Below, one piece after another: positions 13,405-20,205 of a DNA stretch of 20,205 nucleotides. Made by a program: the position numbers and the translations under genes. Position 1 is the stretch's first letter. Each line of letters begins with the position of its first letter. The notes under the pieces were generated by a model. That model did not search any database. It was not told the origin of the DNA and saw only the letters and a program-made list of their open reading frames with translations. The stretch is from CAYOVG01 sp964407285 (GTDB taxonomy: Bacteria > Desulfobacterota > Syntrophobacteria > Syntrophobacterales > Syntrophobacteraceae), in NCBI GenBank assembly GCA_964407285.1, contig CAYOVG010000090.1, forward strand, positions 1-20,205, written 5' to 3'.

Positions 13405-15542
13405 CGCGAATATTCTCCTTGCGGTTCGCCGGCTCCGGCAGGTCGGGGCAGCACTCCATCCAGCACGGACCGGACCGTCCAGGCCATCTCCCTGATGTTG
13501 AGCGGCTTCATGATGACGCGCCTTACCTCCGGAGACGCAATTCCCTGTTCCGTCCCCTCTTTCAAGACCTCCCGGTCCGAAACGCCGACGCAGAAGCCCG
13601 TGCAGATGATGACGGGAAGGTCGGGGCGAATCCGGCGCACCTCGGCGGCCAGTTCGCGCCCGGTAAGGCGCGGCATGGCCTGGTCGGCTATGATAAGATC
13701 GAATGCATCCGGATTTTCTCGAAAAAGGCGCAGGGCCTCCACGCTCGACGTCGACGTGGTGACCCGGTATCCGAGCCGCTCGAGGGTCCGTCGCCCGATG
13801 TCCACGAGCACCTCTTCATCGTCCACGAAAAGAACACTCTCCGTTCCCGGGGGCAGCGGCCGCGTATCGGCGGCCTCCTGGTTTTCGGAAAGGTCCTTTG
13901 CCGCCGGCAGGTAGATATTGAAAGTCGAACCCCGCCCTTCCTCGCTGTAAACGGTTGCGGCCCCGCCGTGGCTCTTCACGATGCCGTGGGCCAGCGCCAG
14001 CCCCAGGCCGGTCCCTTCCCCCTCCCTCTTGGTCGTGAAGAAGGGTTCGAAGATCCTGGAAAGCGTCCCCCGGCTCATGCCGCAGCCCGTATCGCTCACC
14101 GATATCAGCGCGTATTCGCCGGGCGCGAGGCCGGGATGCTGCCGGGCGGCGTCCTCGTCCAGGTCGATCTTCCTCAGAACGACTTCCAGCACTCCCCCCG
14201 CCTCCCGCATCGCATGGACCGCATTGGTGCTCAGGTTGAGAAGCACCTGGTGGATCTGCGCCGGATCGGCCGACACAACAACACACACGGTCTCGAAGCG
14301 GGTATGGATTTCTATGTTTACCGGCAGAGTCGCTCCCAGGAAATTCATGGTCTCCTTTACGAGAGGACACAGATCCACAAACGTGATGTCGTGCTCCGCC
14401 TTGCGGCTGAACGTCAGAATCTGCCTGACCAGGCTCCTGGCCCGGTCGCAGGCTCCGAGCACCGCCGTGAGGTTTTCCCGGATGCTGCCCTCCTCGGGGG
14501 CATTGAGCAGGGTCAGGTCGGTGTAGCCCATGACGGCGCTCAAGATGTTGTTGAAATCGTGGGCGATACCGCCCGCCAGGGTCCCGAGGGCTTCCAGCTT
14601 TTGCGACTGGAACAACTGGTCTTCCAGCCTTTTCTGCATGGTCACGTCCCGCATGACCAGGACGGAGCCGTCGATATCGCCGATTGAGCCGGGGATGGGG
14701 GAGACCGTGACATCCAGTTCGATCGTTTCACCGCTTTCCGACTTCTTCCCCATGTGCCCGGTCCACGGCTTGTTCAGTGAAGCGGCCTGCCGGAGCGCCC
14801 GGTAGAAGGAATCATCGTGAAAACCGGCCGGCGCGGCTCCGGGACCGATGTCCAGGGTATCGCCCCTGGCCAGTCCGACGATCTTTTCGGAGGCGGGGTT
14901 CGCGTATTCGACGGCGCCCCGGGCATCCACGATGACGATGCATTCGGCCGTGTTTTCTATCGCGGTATACAACCGCCGGAGCTGGATTTCGGCCTGCTTG
15001 CGCTCGGAGAGTTCCCGCATGAGGCTGAGGTTGGCTTCCTCCAGTTGGGCCATTTTCGATTCGAGCTTCCGGGTGAGGGCCTCATTGTGCTCCCTGAGGT
15101 AGCCGGCCTCGTCGCACCCGCTCCCCGTTGTTTCATCAGCCTGCCACGCCGCCCCGGTCGCCCCGCCGCCCGAAGCCTCCTCCAGGACCTCGCGCAGAAT
15201 TTGAACCAGTACGTCCGGTTCGACGGGCTTCACCAGGTAGCGTTGCGCCCCCAGGCTCAGGCCGAAGTCCCTGTCCTTCCGATCGGTATAGGTCGCGGTG
15301 TAGAAGACGAAAGGCACGGCCTTCAGTTCGAGGTCGCTCTTGCACTCCCGGCAGAGGGTGAAGCCGTCCATGACGGGCATCAGGATGTCCGTAACGATCA
15401 GGTCCGGCGTCTCTTTCCGGGCCGACTCGAGAGCTTCCGCCCCATTGCGGGCGGTGAGCACCCGGTGCCCGTGCCCTCGCAGAAGGGCTTCCAGGAAGTA
15501 GCGGTTCTCCTCGATGTCGTCGGCTATCAGGATCTTGCTCAT
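13401..15542 (-). CDS. REC-PAS-histidine kinase-REC hybrid
   Basis: The frame extends to 15632, but ATG 15542 (MSKILIADD) has GGGAG 8-10 nt upstream and overlaps the preceding stop as ATGA, giving 713 aa. REC1 spans about 3-120 with D52. A coiled coil runs about 150-190. PAS spans about 190-300 (CIVIVDARGAVEYANPASEKIVG). The kinase core has H328 in GGIAHDFNNILSAVMGY (HisKA of the NtrB-like AHDFNN class), N436 in LLNLSTNAVHAM, DTGCGM and GEGTGLGLA. REC2 spans about 568-695 with D620 (IIADQAMP). It has no TM segment, so it is cytoplasmic. It lies between a single-domain receiver gene and moxR. It likely receives phosphate on REC1 and relays it to REC2. Confidence 0.92.
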   Translation of the reverse strand: MSKILIADDIEENRYFLEALLRGHGHRVLTARNGAEALESARKETPDLIVTDILMPVMDGFTLCRECKSDLELKAVPFVFYTATYTDRKDRDFGLSLGAQRYLVKPVEPDVLVQILREVLEEASGGGATGAAWQADETTGSGCDEAGYLREHNEALTRKLESKMAQLEEANLSLMRELSERKQAEIQLRRLYTAIENTAECIVIVDARGAVEYANPASEKIVGLARGDTLDIGPGAAPAGFHDDSFYRALRQAASLNKPWTGHMGKKSESGETIELDVTVSPIPGSIGDIDGSVLVMRDVTMQKRLEDQLFQSQKLEALGTLAGGIAHDFNNILSAVMGYTDLTLLNAPEEGSIRENLTAVLGACDRARSLVRQILTFSRKAEHDITFVDLCPLVKETMNFLGATLPVNIEIHTRFETVCVVVSADPAQIHQVLLNLSTNAVHAMREAGGVLEVVLRKIDLDEDAARQHPGLAPGEYALISVSDTGCGMSRGTLSRIFEPFFTTKREGEGTGLGLALAHGIVKSHGGAATVYSEEGRGSTFNIYLPAAKDLSENQEAADTRPLPPGTESVLFVDDEEVLVDIGRRTLERLGYRVTTSTSSVEALRLFRENPDAFDLIIADQAMPRLTGRELAAEVRRIRPDLPVIICTGFCVGVSDREVLKEGTEQGIASPEVRRVIMKPLNIREMAWTVRSVLDGVLPRPAGAGEPQGEYSR

Positions 15543-15925
15543 GGCTCGCTCTCCCGCCCCGGCTGAAGATATCTTTCCATTTCCCCTATGAACGTGTCCG
15601 GATTGATGGGTTTTTCGATGTATCCGGTGCAACCGGCTTCGATGGCTTTTTCCCGGTCCCCCACCATGGCGTAAGAGGTTACCGCTATTATGGGAATGGA
15701 CTCGAAGCCCCGGTTGGCCCTGAGGAGCCTCGCCACCGTGTAGCCGTCCATTTCCGGAAGCTGGATGTCAAGTAATATCAAATCCGGCTGACTGCCGCAA
15801 GCGGCATCGAGGGCGGCCGCCCCGTCCCGGACCTGGATCACTTCGTACCCGTGATGCTCCAGGATGAAGTTCACCAGGTAGAGATTCTGCTCGTTGTCTT
15901 CGATCACCAGAATTTTACGTTTCAT
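15539..15925 (-). CDS. Single-domain response regulator (DivK/CheY-like)
   Basis: 128 aa, a receiver only: acidic pair E9/D10, phosphoacceptor D53 in LLDIQLPEMDG, T83, and K105 in EKPINP. With no output domain it must act by protein contact, most likely shuttling phosphate between the kinases encoded on both sides. Its start overlaps the upstream kinase gene by 11 nt (15915-15925) and its stop overlaps the next start by 4 nt. GGGAG precedes the ATG. These overlaps point to stoichiometric co-translation. Confidence 0.93.
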   Translation of the reverse strand: MKRKILVIEDNEQNLYLVNFILEHHGYEVIQVRDGAAALDAACGSQPDLILLDIQLPEMDGYTVARLLRANRGFESIPIIAVTSYAMVGDREKAIEAGCTGYIEKPINPDTFIGEMERYLQPGRESEP

Positions 15926-18479
15926 GCTCCACTCCCGAAGTTAACGGCAAAGTGAAAGTAAAGACGCTGCCCAGACCTTCGCCCCGGCTCTCCACGCCGA
16001 TCTCGCCGCCGAGCATGGTCACGAGCTTCTTGCAGATCGAAAGGCCCAGCCCGGTCCCTTCATAACGGCGGGCCACCCCGCTATGGATCTGGCGAAAGGC
16101 CTCGAAGAGCGCGCCCATGTCTTCGCGTTTGATCCCGATGCCCGTATCGGTGACGGAGACGACGAGATGCGACGCCCGCAAGCGGCACGCAATCCGGATT
16201 TCTCCCTTATCGGTGAATTTGACGGCGTTGTTTACGAGATTGATGAGGACCTGTTCCACTCTTCGCTGATCGCTGCAGACGGGGCCGATTTCGGGGTCGA
16301 TCTCGCGGAAGACGGCAAGCCCTTTCTTGGCGGCCGCGGGAGAAACGGTCTCGACGACGCGCTCCAGTGTGTCCGCAAGATTGAAGTATTCGCGGGACAG
16401 TTCCAGTTGCCCCGCTTCTATCTTGGATATGTCCAGAACGTCGTTGATGAGCCGGAGAAGGTGCCGGGCGCTGTTCCGGACCATTCCCATCTGCTTTCGC
16501 TGTTCTTCGTTGAGCGCTCCCGCCAGCCCCTGCAGCAGGATGCCGGTAAAGCCTATGATCGAATTGAGGGGGGTGCGCAGTTCGTGGGACATGGAAGCGA
16601 GGAAGGCGGATTTGATGCGGTCGGCTTCCCGGGCTTTCCGCATGGCCACTTCGAGTTCCTCCGTCCGCTCCATGACCCGTTTTTCCAGTTCGGCCGCGTG
16701 GCCTTTCACCTGCTCGTAGAGCATCGCGTTGACCAGAGACACCGACACCTGCCTGGATATGGTTTCGAGGAAGGCGGCTTCCCCCCGGTAGTCGTATGAG
16801 CGGCATGAACCTAGGCACAGCAATCCGATGATCCGCTCTCCACTGAACAGAGGGAGGGCCCCGAAGGAGCGCAGACCCGCATCCTTGCATTCCTGCCTGG
16901 TGCAGCGGGGGTCGGTATGGATATCCATGGAAAAGACCGGTATTCCGTCTTGGGCTCCGATCCCGCAAAGGCATTCCCCCAGCGCGTGGGTGAGCGGGTA
17001 CCGCTCTCCGGGCGCGAGGATTCCCGCATGCTTTCCCTTGGGGACGAGCGAGTCTCCTTCCAGCAGGTACATCAGCAAGACGTCCGAGTCGAGGCTGAAT
17101 TGGAGGCTCTCGATGGTCGCGTCCACCACCTGCTCGACGGAAAGGTACTGCCCCGTCTTCTTGGCCAGCGCATTGAGAGTGCTCATCTCCCGGACGCTCC
17201 GCAGCAGGGCTTCCTCCGCGCGCTTCCTCTCGCCTATTTCCTCCTCGATCCGCGCCACGTAGTCGGCGTTGGCAAGAGCCATCGCGATGGTGCGCCCGAT
17301 GGCGAGGTACATCCTTCGCTTGGCCTCGGGCAGGGCATACGGCTCCTTGTAGATGAAATTGACGACCCCCATGATCCGGTCCTTGCAAATCAAGGGCAGG
17401 CAGACGATTCCGCCCCGGAAGCCGTCTTCGACGAGGGCCCGGCGCACCCGGCTCTCCACGCGCTCGTCCACGGTGATGTCGTAGCTTGCGACGAGGTCGC
17501 CCAGGCGCACCGCGAGGCCCGTGAGGGTGCCTTCCATCGGCAGCACGGAGCTGACCCGGATCGTTTCCTCATTGAACCCCTTGTGGTGGACCAGGCGCAG
17601 GACCTCGGAGCTTCCATCCCGGACAAACACGGCCACGGACGGGGAACCCGAGTATTCGGCGAGGATATCGACCGCCTGCCGGACGATCGTCTCCCAGTCC
17701 AGCGACTGGTGGAGCTTTTCCGCGATGCTGTTGATGGTCATCAACTGCTCGCTCCTGTCCTGGAGGCTCGCGACCATCTCGTTGAACGAGGAGACCAGTT
17801 GCCCGAGAGCATCGACACCGTCGTAGGCGATGGTTTGAAGGGATTCGCCCGCGCCGATTTTCTGGGCCTGGGTGGCCACCTGGTTTATGGGACGGCTCAC
17901 GAACCGGGCGAGCACAACCGCCAGGAGGACCCCCAGGACCATGGCCACGGCGGCGATGGCCAGCACTTCCCCTCTGAAGGCTCCGGCGTCCTTTCGCGCC
18001 TCGGCCGTCGAATACCCGATGACGAGTTCCCCGTATTTCTTCCGTTCGAACACGATGGGGTGCGTCAGGACCCTGATGTCGCCCTCGGACGCGATGCGCT
18101 TCGATGCCGCGGCGCTCCGGACGGATTCTCCGGCGTCGTGGAGGGTTCCGTCAAACTCGTGCCGGCTGTGGGCGAGAACCCTCCCGTCGCTTTCATCGAC
18201 CACCGCCGCGAACAGGATGTCCTGGTAATCGGCCAGGTTGTCCACGAAGCTGTCCAGCAGATTTTTGTTGTAGATCACGTAGGCGTTGGACATGGAAAGC
18301 CCCGTCAGCCTGATCAACGCCTCCATCGCGGTGCGGGTCGCGCGGTGCATGGAGGTTTCCACGGACTGGACGATGGTGAGGACCAGGACGGAGGCGGCAA
18401 GGACCACCGGGACGACCGTCATGATGGAAAACTTGAACCACAGGCTCCTGTTGCCGAAAAGGTGGCGATGGACCGGCAT
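15915..18479 (-). CDS. Membrane histidine kinase: sensor-HAMP-GAF-GAF-HisKA-HATPase
   Basis: 854 aa. TM1 is about residues 17-40. A ~130-residue periplasmic sensor (about 41-170, AAVVDESDGRVLAHS, sCache-like) and TM2 at about 171-192 follow. HAMP spans about 190-245, GAF1 about 255-405, a coiled coil 410-430, GAF2 about 440-590, and a signalling helix 590-625. HisKA has H632 in SHELRTPLNS. HATPase has N747/N751, DTGIG (778-782) and GTGLGLS (808-814). GAF2 is unusually cysteine-rich: GECLCG (C503, C505), C526, C531, C555 and C559. The protein has no fused receiver, so phosphate must leave to separate receivers, starting with the one encoded next. AGGGGAG precedes the ATG, and the gene lies 12 nt after the solute-binding protein gene, whose product could be its periplasmic partner. 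Confidence 0.92.
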   Translation of the reverse strand: MPVHRHLFGNRSLWFKFSIMTVVPVVLAASVLVLTIVQSVETSMHRATRTAMEALIRLTGLSMSNAYVIYNKNLLDSFVDNLADYQDILFAAVVDESDGRVLAHSRHEFDGTLHDAGESVRSAAASKRIASEGDIRVLTHPIVFERKKYGELVIGYSTAEARKDAGAFRGEVLAIAAVAMVLGVLLAVVLARFVSRPINQVATQAQKIGAGESLQTIAYDGVDALGQLVSSFNEMVASLQDRSEQLMTINSIAEKLHQSLDWETIVRQAVDILAEYSGSPSVAVFVRDGSSEVLRLVHHKGFNEETIRVSSVLPMEGTLTGLAVRLGDLVASYDITVDERVESRVRRALVEDGFRGGIVCLPLICKDRIMGVVNFIYKEPYALPEAKRRMYLAIGRTIAMALANADYVARIEEEIGERKRAEEALLRSVREMSTLNALAKKTGQYLSVEQVVDATIESLQFSLDSDVLLMYLLEGDSLVPKGKHAGILAPGERYPLTHALGECLCGIGAQDGIPVFSMDIHTDPRCTRQECKDAGLRSFGALPLFSGERIIGLLCLGSCRSYDYRGEAAFLETISRQVSVSLVNAMLYEQVKGHAAELEKRVMERTEELEVAMRKAREADRIKSAFLASMSHELRTPLNSIIGFTGILLQGLAGALNEEQRKQMGMVRNSARHLLRLINDVLDISKIEAGQLELSREYFNLADTLERVVETVSPAAAKKGLAVFREIDPEIGPVCSDQRRVEQVLINLVNNAVKFTDKGEIRIACRLRASHLVVSVTDTGIGIKREDMGALFEAFRQIHSGVARRYEGTGLGLSICKKLVTMLGGEIGVESRGEGLGSVFTFTLPLTSGVEHET

Positions 18480-18491
18480 CGGTCGACTCCC

Positions 18492-20075
18492 CTATTGGAG
18501 GTGAACATCCCTGAATTGAAAGATTCCGGTGAGAGACGGCCGGAAATTTCTCACCCTCTCCCGCAAGCCGTAGAACTCCTCGGAAACATAGCCGAAGATC
18601 ATGGGAGCGTCTTCGTGGACGATCGCCTGGGCGCGCATGTAAGCCTGCGCCCGATGGGCCATCCCTTCCGAATGCTCCGCCTCCTCCATCAACCGGTCCA
18701 CCTCGGGATTGCGATAGCTCGAATAGTTCCCCTTCCCGTCGCTCTTGAACTTGGGCGCCAGGATATCGATGGGGTCGAGAGTGGAATTGCCCCAGGATCC
18801 GACGAAAACATCCCACTCGGCCGTCGCTCCGACGGCCTCCGGTTTGCGGGAATCGGAAATGGTCAGGGAAACCGGCAGTCCGATCCTGGTCAGGAACAAC
18901 GCCAGAATGTTTCCGAATTCGCGGCATTCGTTGTCGCAGTGGAGGAGAACGGGCCGGTTTGGCGGGTAACCGGCGGCGTCGAGCAGTTCCTTCGCCTTGT
19001 CGGGGTCGTGGGAGTAGGGGGCCAGTTCCTTGTTGAAGGCGAAGGCCGCGGGCAGAAGCGCCGTCGGCAACGCCTTTCCGTGTCCGGCCAGGACGTGGCG
19101 GACCAGGGCCTGCGTGTCGGCGGCATGGTTCAGGGCCTGCCGGACGCGCCGGTCCGAGAAAGGCCCCCTGGCGCAGTTGATTTCGGCAAAGAAGCAGCGC
19201 GTCCCCGGGTGGCTCATGACCGTTATGCCCGGCGTCCGCCTCAGGATGTCCACGGCGCTCGGGGGCACTCCGAAGATGAGATCGGCCTCTCCACGCTTGA
19301 GCCGGGCGATTTGGTCCACCTTTTGAGGCACGACGTCGAAGACGAGTCTCCGCACGGGATTTCCCTGCTCGCCCGCCCGGCGGCGGGACTCCGGATGGCG
19401 GTAGCCGTCGAAGCGGGTCAAAACGATTCGTTGGCCGTTCCGGACCGATTCGAGTTGGAAGGGACCGGCGCCCACGGGCTTTTCCCTGAAGTCTTCGGGT
19501 CCCACGGTTCTGAAGTGCTTTTCGGAAACGATCTCCTGCAGCGAGAGCATCATGGGAAGGATGGGCCAGGGCCTTTTGGTGGTGAATCGCACGGTGTGGT
19601 CGTCAACGACCAGGACCCCGGCAACGGGTTCGAACAATTCCCTCCGGGGCGAGGAGCGCCCGTCCCCCAGCGCGCCCGGATCGAGAACGCGCTCGAAGGT
19701 GAACTTGACGTCGCGGGCGCTGAAATCGACGCCATTGTGGAACTTGACGCCTTCCCTGAGCTTGAATTCCCATGTGAGAGGATCGAGGGAGCGCCAGCTT
19801 TCGGCAAGTTCGGGGACAACATTCAGGTCCCGGTCCCTCGCGGTGAGGGACTGGAAGATATTCTTCAGAACCAGTTGAGTGATGCGGCTCCGATGGTCGG
19901 TCGGATCGAAGGAGTCCACGTAGGCGGGCAGGCAAACGGTCAAGGCGTCGCGTCCCGCGCCCGCGGCGGGGTCTCCGGAAGACGGGACGGGTCCGGCCAG
20001 TGCCGGACCGCTCCAGACCAGCGCGACGACCACCAGCCGGAGCGCCCGGGAAATTGCCCATCGGTGCGCGAGCAT
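18492..20075 (-). CDS. Periplasmic solute-binding protein, family 5 (peptide/nickel/opine type)
   Basis: The frame can be read from a TTG at 20093, but that TTG overlaps the AGGAGG at 20085-20090. I chose ATG 20075 (527 aa, 9 nt spacing). Signal peptide residues 1-27 (basic start, LRLVVVALVW, ALA cleavage) have no lipobox cysteine, so the mature protein is predicted soluble in the periplasm. The SBP_bac_5 signature includes VPELAESW, FKLREGVKFHNG and AGPFQL, and the length is normal for OppA/DppA-like proteins. No permease or ATPase gene follows; a sensor kinase gene does, 12 nt later. That suggests ligand sensing rather than, or as well as, uptake. The ligand cannot be predicted. Confidence 0.9.
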   Translation of the reverse strand: MLAHRWAISRALRLVVVALVWSGPALAGPVPSSGDPAAGAGRDALTVCLPAYVDSFDPTDHRSRITQLVLKNIFQSLTARDRDLNVVPELAESWRSLDPLTWEFKLREGVKFHNGVDFSARDVKFTFERVLDPGALGDGRSSPRRELFEPVAGVLVVDDHTVRFTTKRPWPILPMMLSLQEIVSEKHFRTVGPEDFREKPVGAGPFQLESVRNGQRIVLTRFDGYRHPESRRRAGEQGNPVRRLVFDVVPQKVDQIARLKRGEADLIFGVPPSAVDILRRTPGITVMSHPGTRCFFAEINCARGPFSDRRVRQALNHAADTQALVRHVLAGHGKALPTALLPAAFAFNKELAPYSHDPDKAKELLDAAGYPPNRPVLLHCDNECREFGNILALFLTRIGLPVSLTISDSRKPEAVGATAEWDVFVGSWGNSTLDPIDILAPKFKSDGKGNYSSYRNPEVDRLMEEAEHSEGMAHRAQAYMRAQAIVHEDAPMIFGYVSEEFYGLRERVRNFRPSLTGIFQFRDVHLQ

Positions 20076-20084
20076 TGCCGTCAA

Positions 20085-20090
20085 CCTCCT
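20085..20090 (-). promoter_or_regulatory. Shine-Dalgarno of the solute-binding protein gene
   Basis: AGGAGG on the minus strand, 9 nt before ATG 20075 and directly following the upstream stop codon. It rules out the TTG at 20093 as start because that codon would overlap it. Confidence 0.75.
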
Positions 20091-20205
20091 CAACCCGAAG
20101 CCGGCCGGTCCGGCCGGTCCGACAGCCTCGGCGTGAACGACGGGGAGCGTTCCGGGATCGACGAATCGCTGAAGCCGAACCCGTTCTTCCCGGCGCTTTT
20201 GACTT
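20090..20205 (-). CDS. C-terminal end of an unidentified protein, rest outside window
   Basis: A minus-strand frame enters at the window edge and stops at TGA 20090-20092, 14 nt before the solute-binding protein ATG. The 37 visible residues (VKSAGKNGFGFSDSSIPERS, then a proline/arginine-rich DRPDRP tail) use mostly G/C third positions, like coding DNA here. Spacing fits the next gene upstream in the same operon. Family unknown; the tail looks disordered. Confidence 0.5.
   Translation of the reverse strand, partial: VKSAGKNGFGFSDSSIPERSPSFTPRLSDRPDRPASG

Noticed and set aside
12649..14687. Plus-strand open frames (about 420 codons each) opposite moxR and the hybrid kinase
   Set aside because: They lack domain motifs, while the opposite strand encodes intact AAA+ and kinase motifs.
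20101..20121. Tandem ccggccggtc repeat near the window end
   Set aside because: It is explained by Asp-Arg-Pro repeats in the C-terminus of the partial upstream gene; two units are too few to call a repeat element.

Overview
GC-rich (about 60%) chromosomal DNA from a Gram-negative anaerobe. A Syntrophobacter-like or other sulfate-reducing/syntrophic deltaproteobacterium is the best guess. The guess rests on gene styles only: a thioredoxin-like gene with an in-frame UGA in the redox motif (likely selenoprotein), a thioredoxin-coupled arsenate reductase with ACR3, and soluble and membrane-bound kinases rich in receiver domains. No rRNA, tRNA, CRISPR array, transposase or phage gene was seen.

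Left part (1-4927, + strand): the 3' end of a family-4-type glycosyltransferase, then a glycosyltransferase-2/TPR protein carrying low-complexity inserts, then a two-transmembrane potassium channel with two RCK (TrkA-N/TrkA-C) units.

Middle (4928-9641): a convergent intergenic stretch full of hairpins; a minus-strand thioredoxin/TPR protein whose complete reading frame (5232-5807) needs UGA at 5700-5702 read as selenocysteine (motif U-I-G-C); a tiny cysteine-rich protein on the plus strand; and a minus-strand arsenic operon. The operon runs Fe-S protein, then arsC, then acr3 with an extra cysteine-rich tail. It is driven from a near-consensus sigma-70 promoter overlapped by an inverted repeat. 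No arsR is present in the window.

Right part (9642-20205, all minus strand): a long, tightly packed signalling operon. In transcription order it holds the C-terminus of an unidentified protein, a periplasmic family-5 solute-binding protein, a membrane histidine kinase (sensor-HAMP-GAF-GAF-HisKA-HATPase), a single-domain response regulator, a REC-PAS-kinase-REC hybrid, a MoxR-type AAA+ ATPase, its VWA-domain partner, and a soluble REC-kinase-REC hybrid. Three junctions overlap (11, 4 and 4 nt), which suggests translational coupling. The likely logic is that a periplasmic ligand or binding protein is sensed by the membrane kinase, a cytoplasmic multi-receiver phosphorelay follows, and the MoxR/VWA pair is the only non-phosphorelay module present. 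No DNA-binding output domain or HPt domain is visible.

The strongest discoveries are the hidden selenocysteine codon and the MoxR/VWA pair embedded in the phosphorelay operon.
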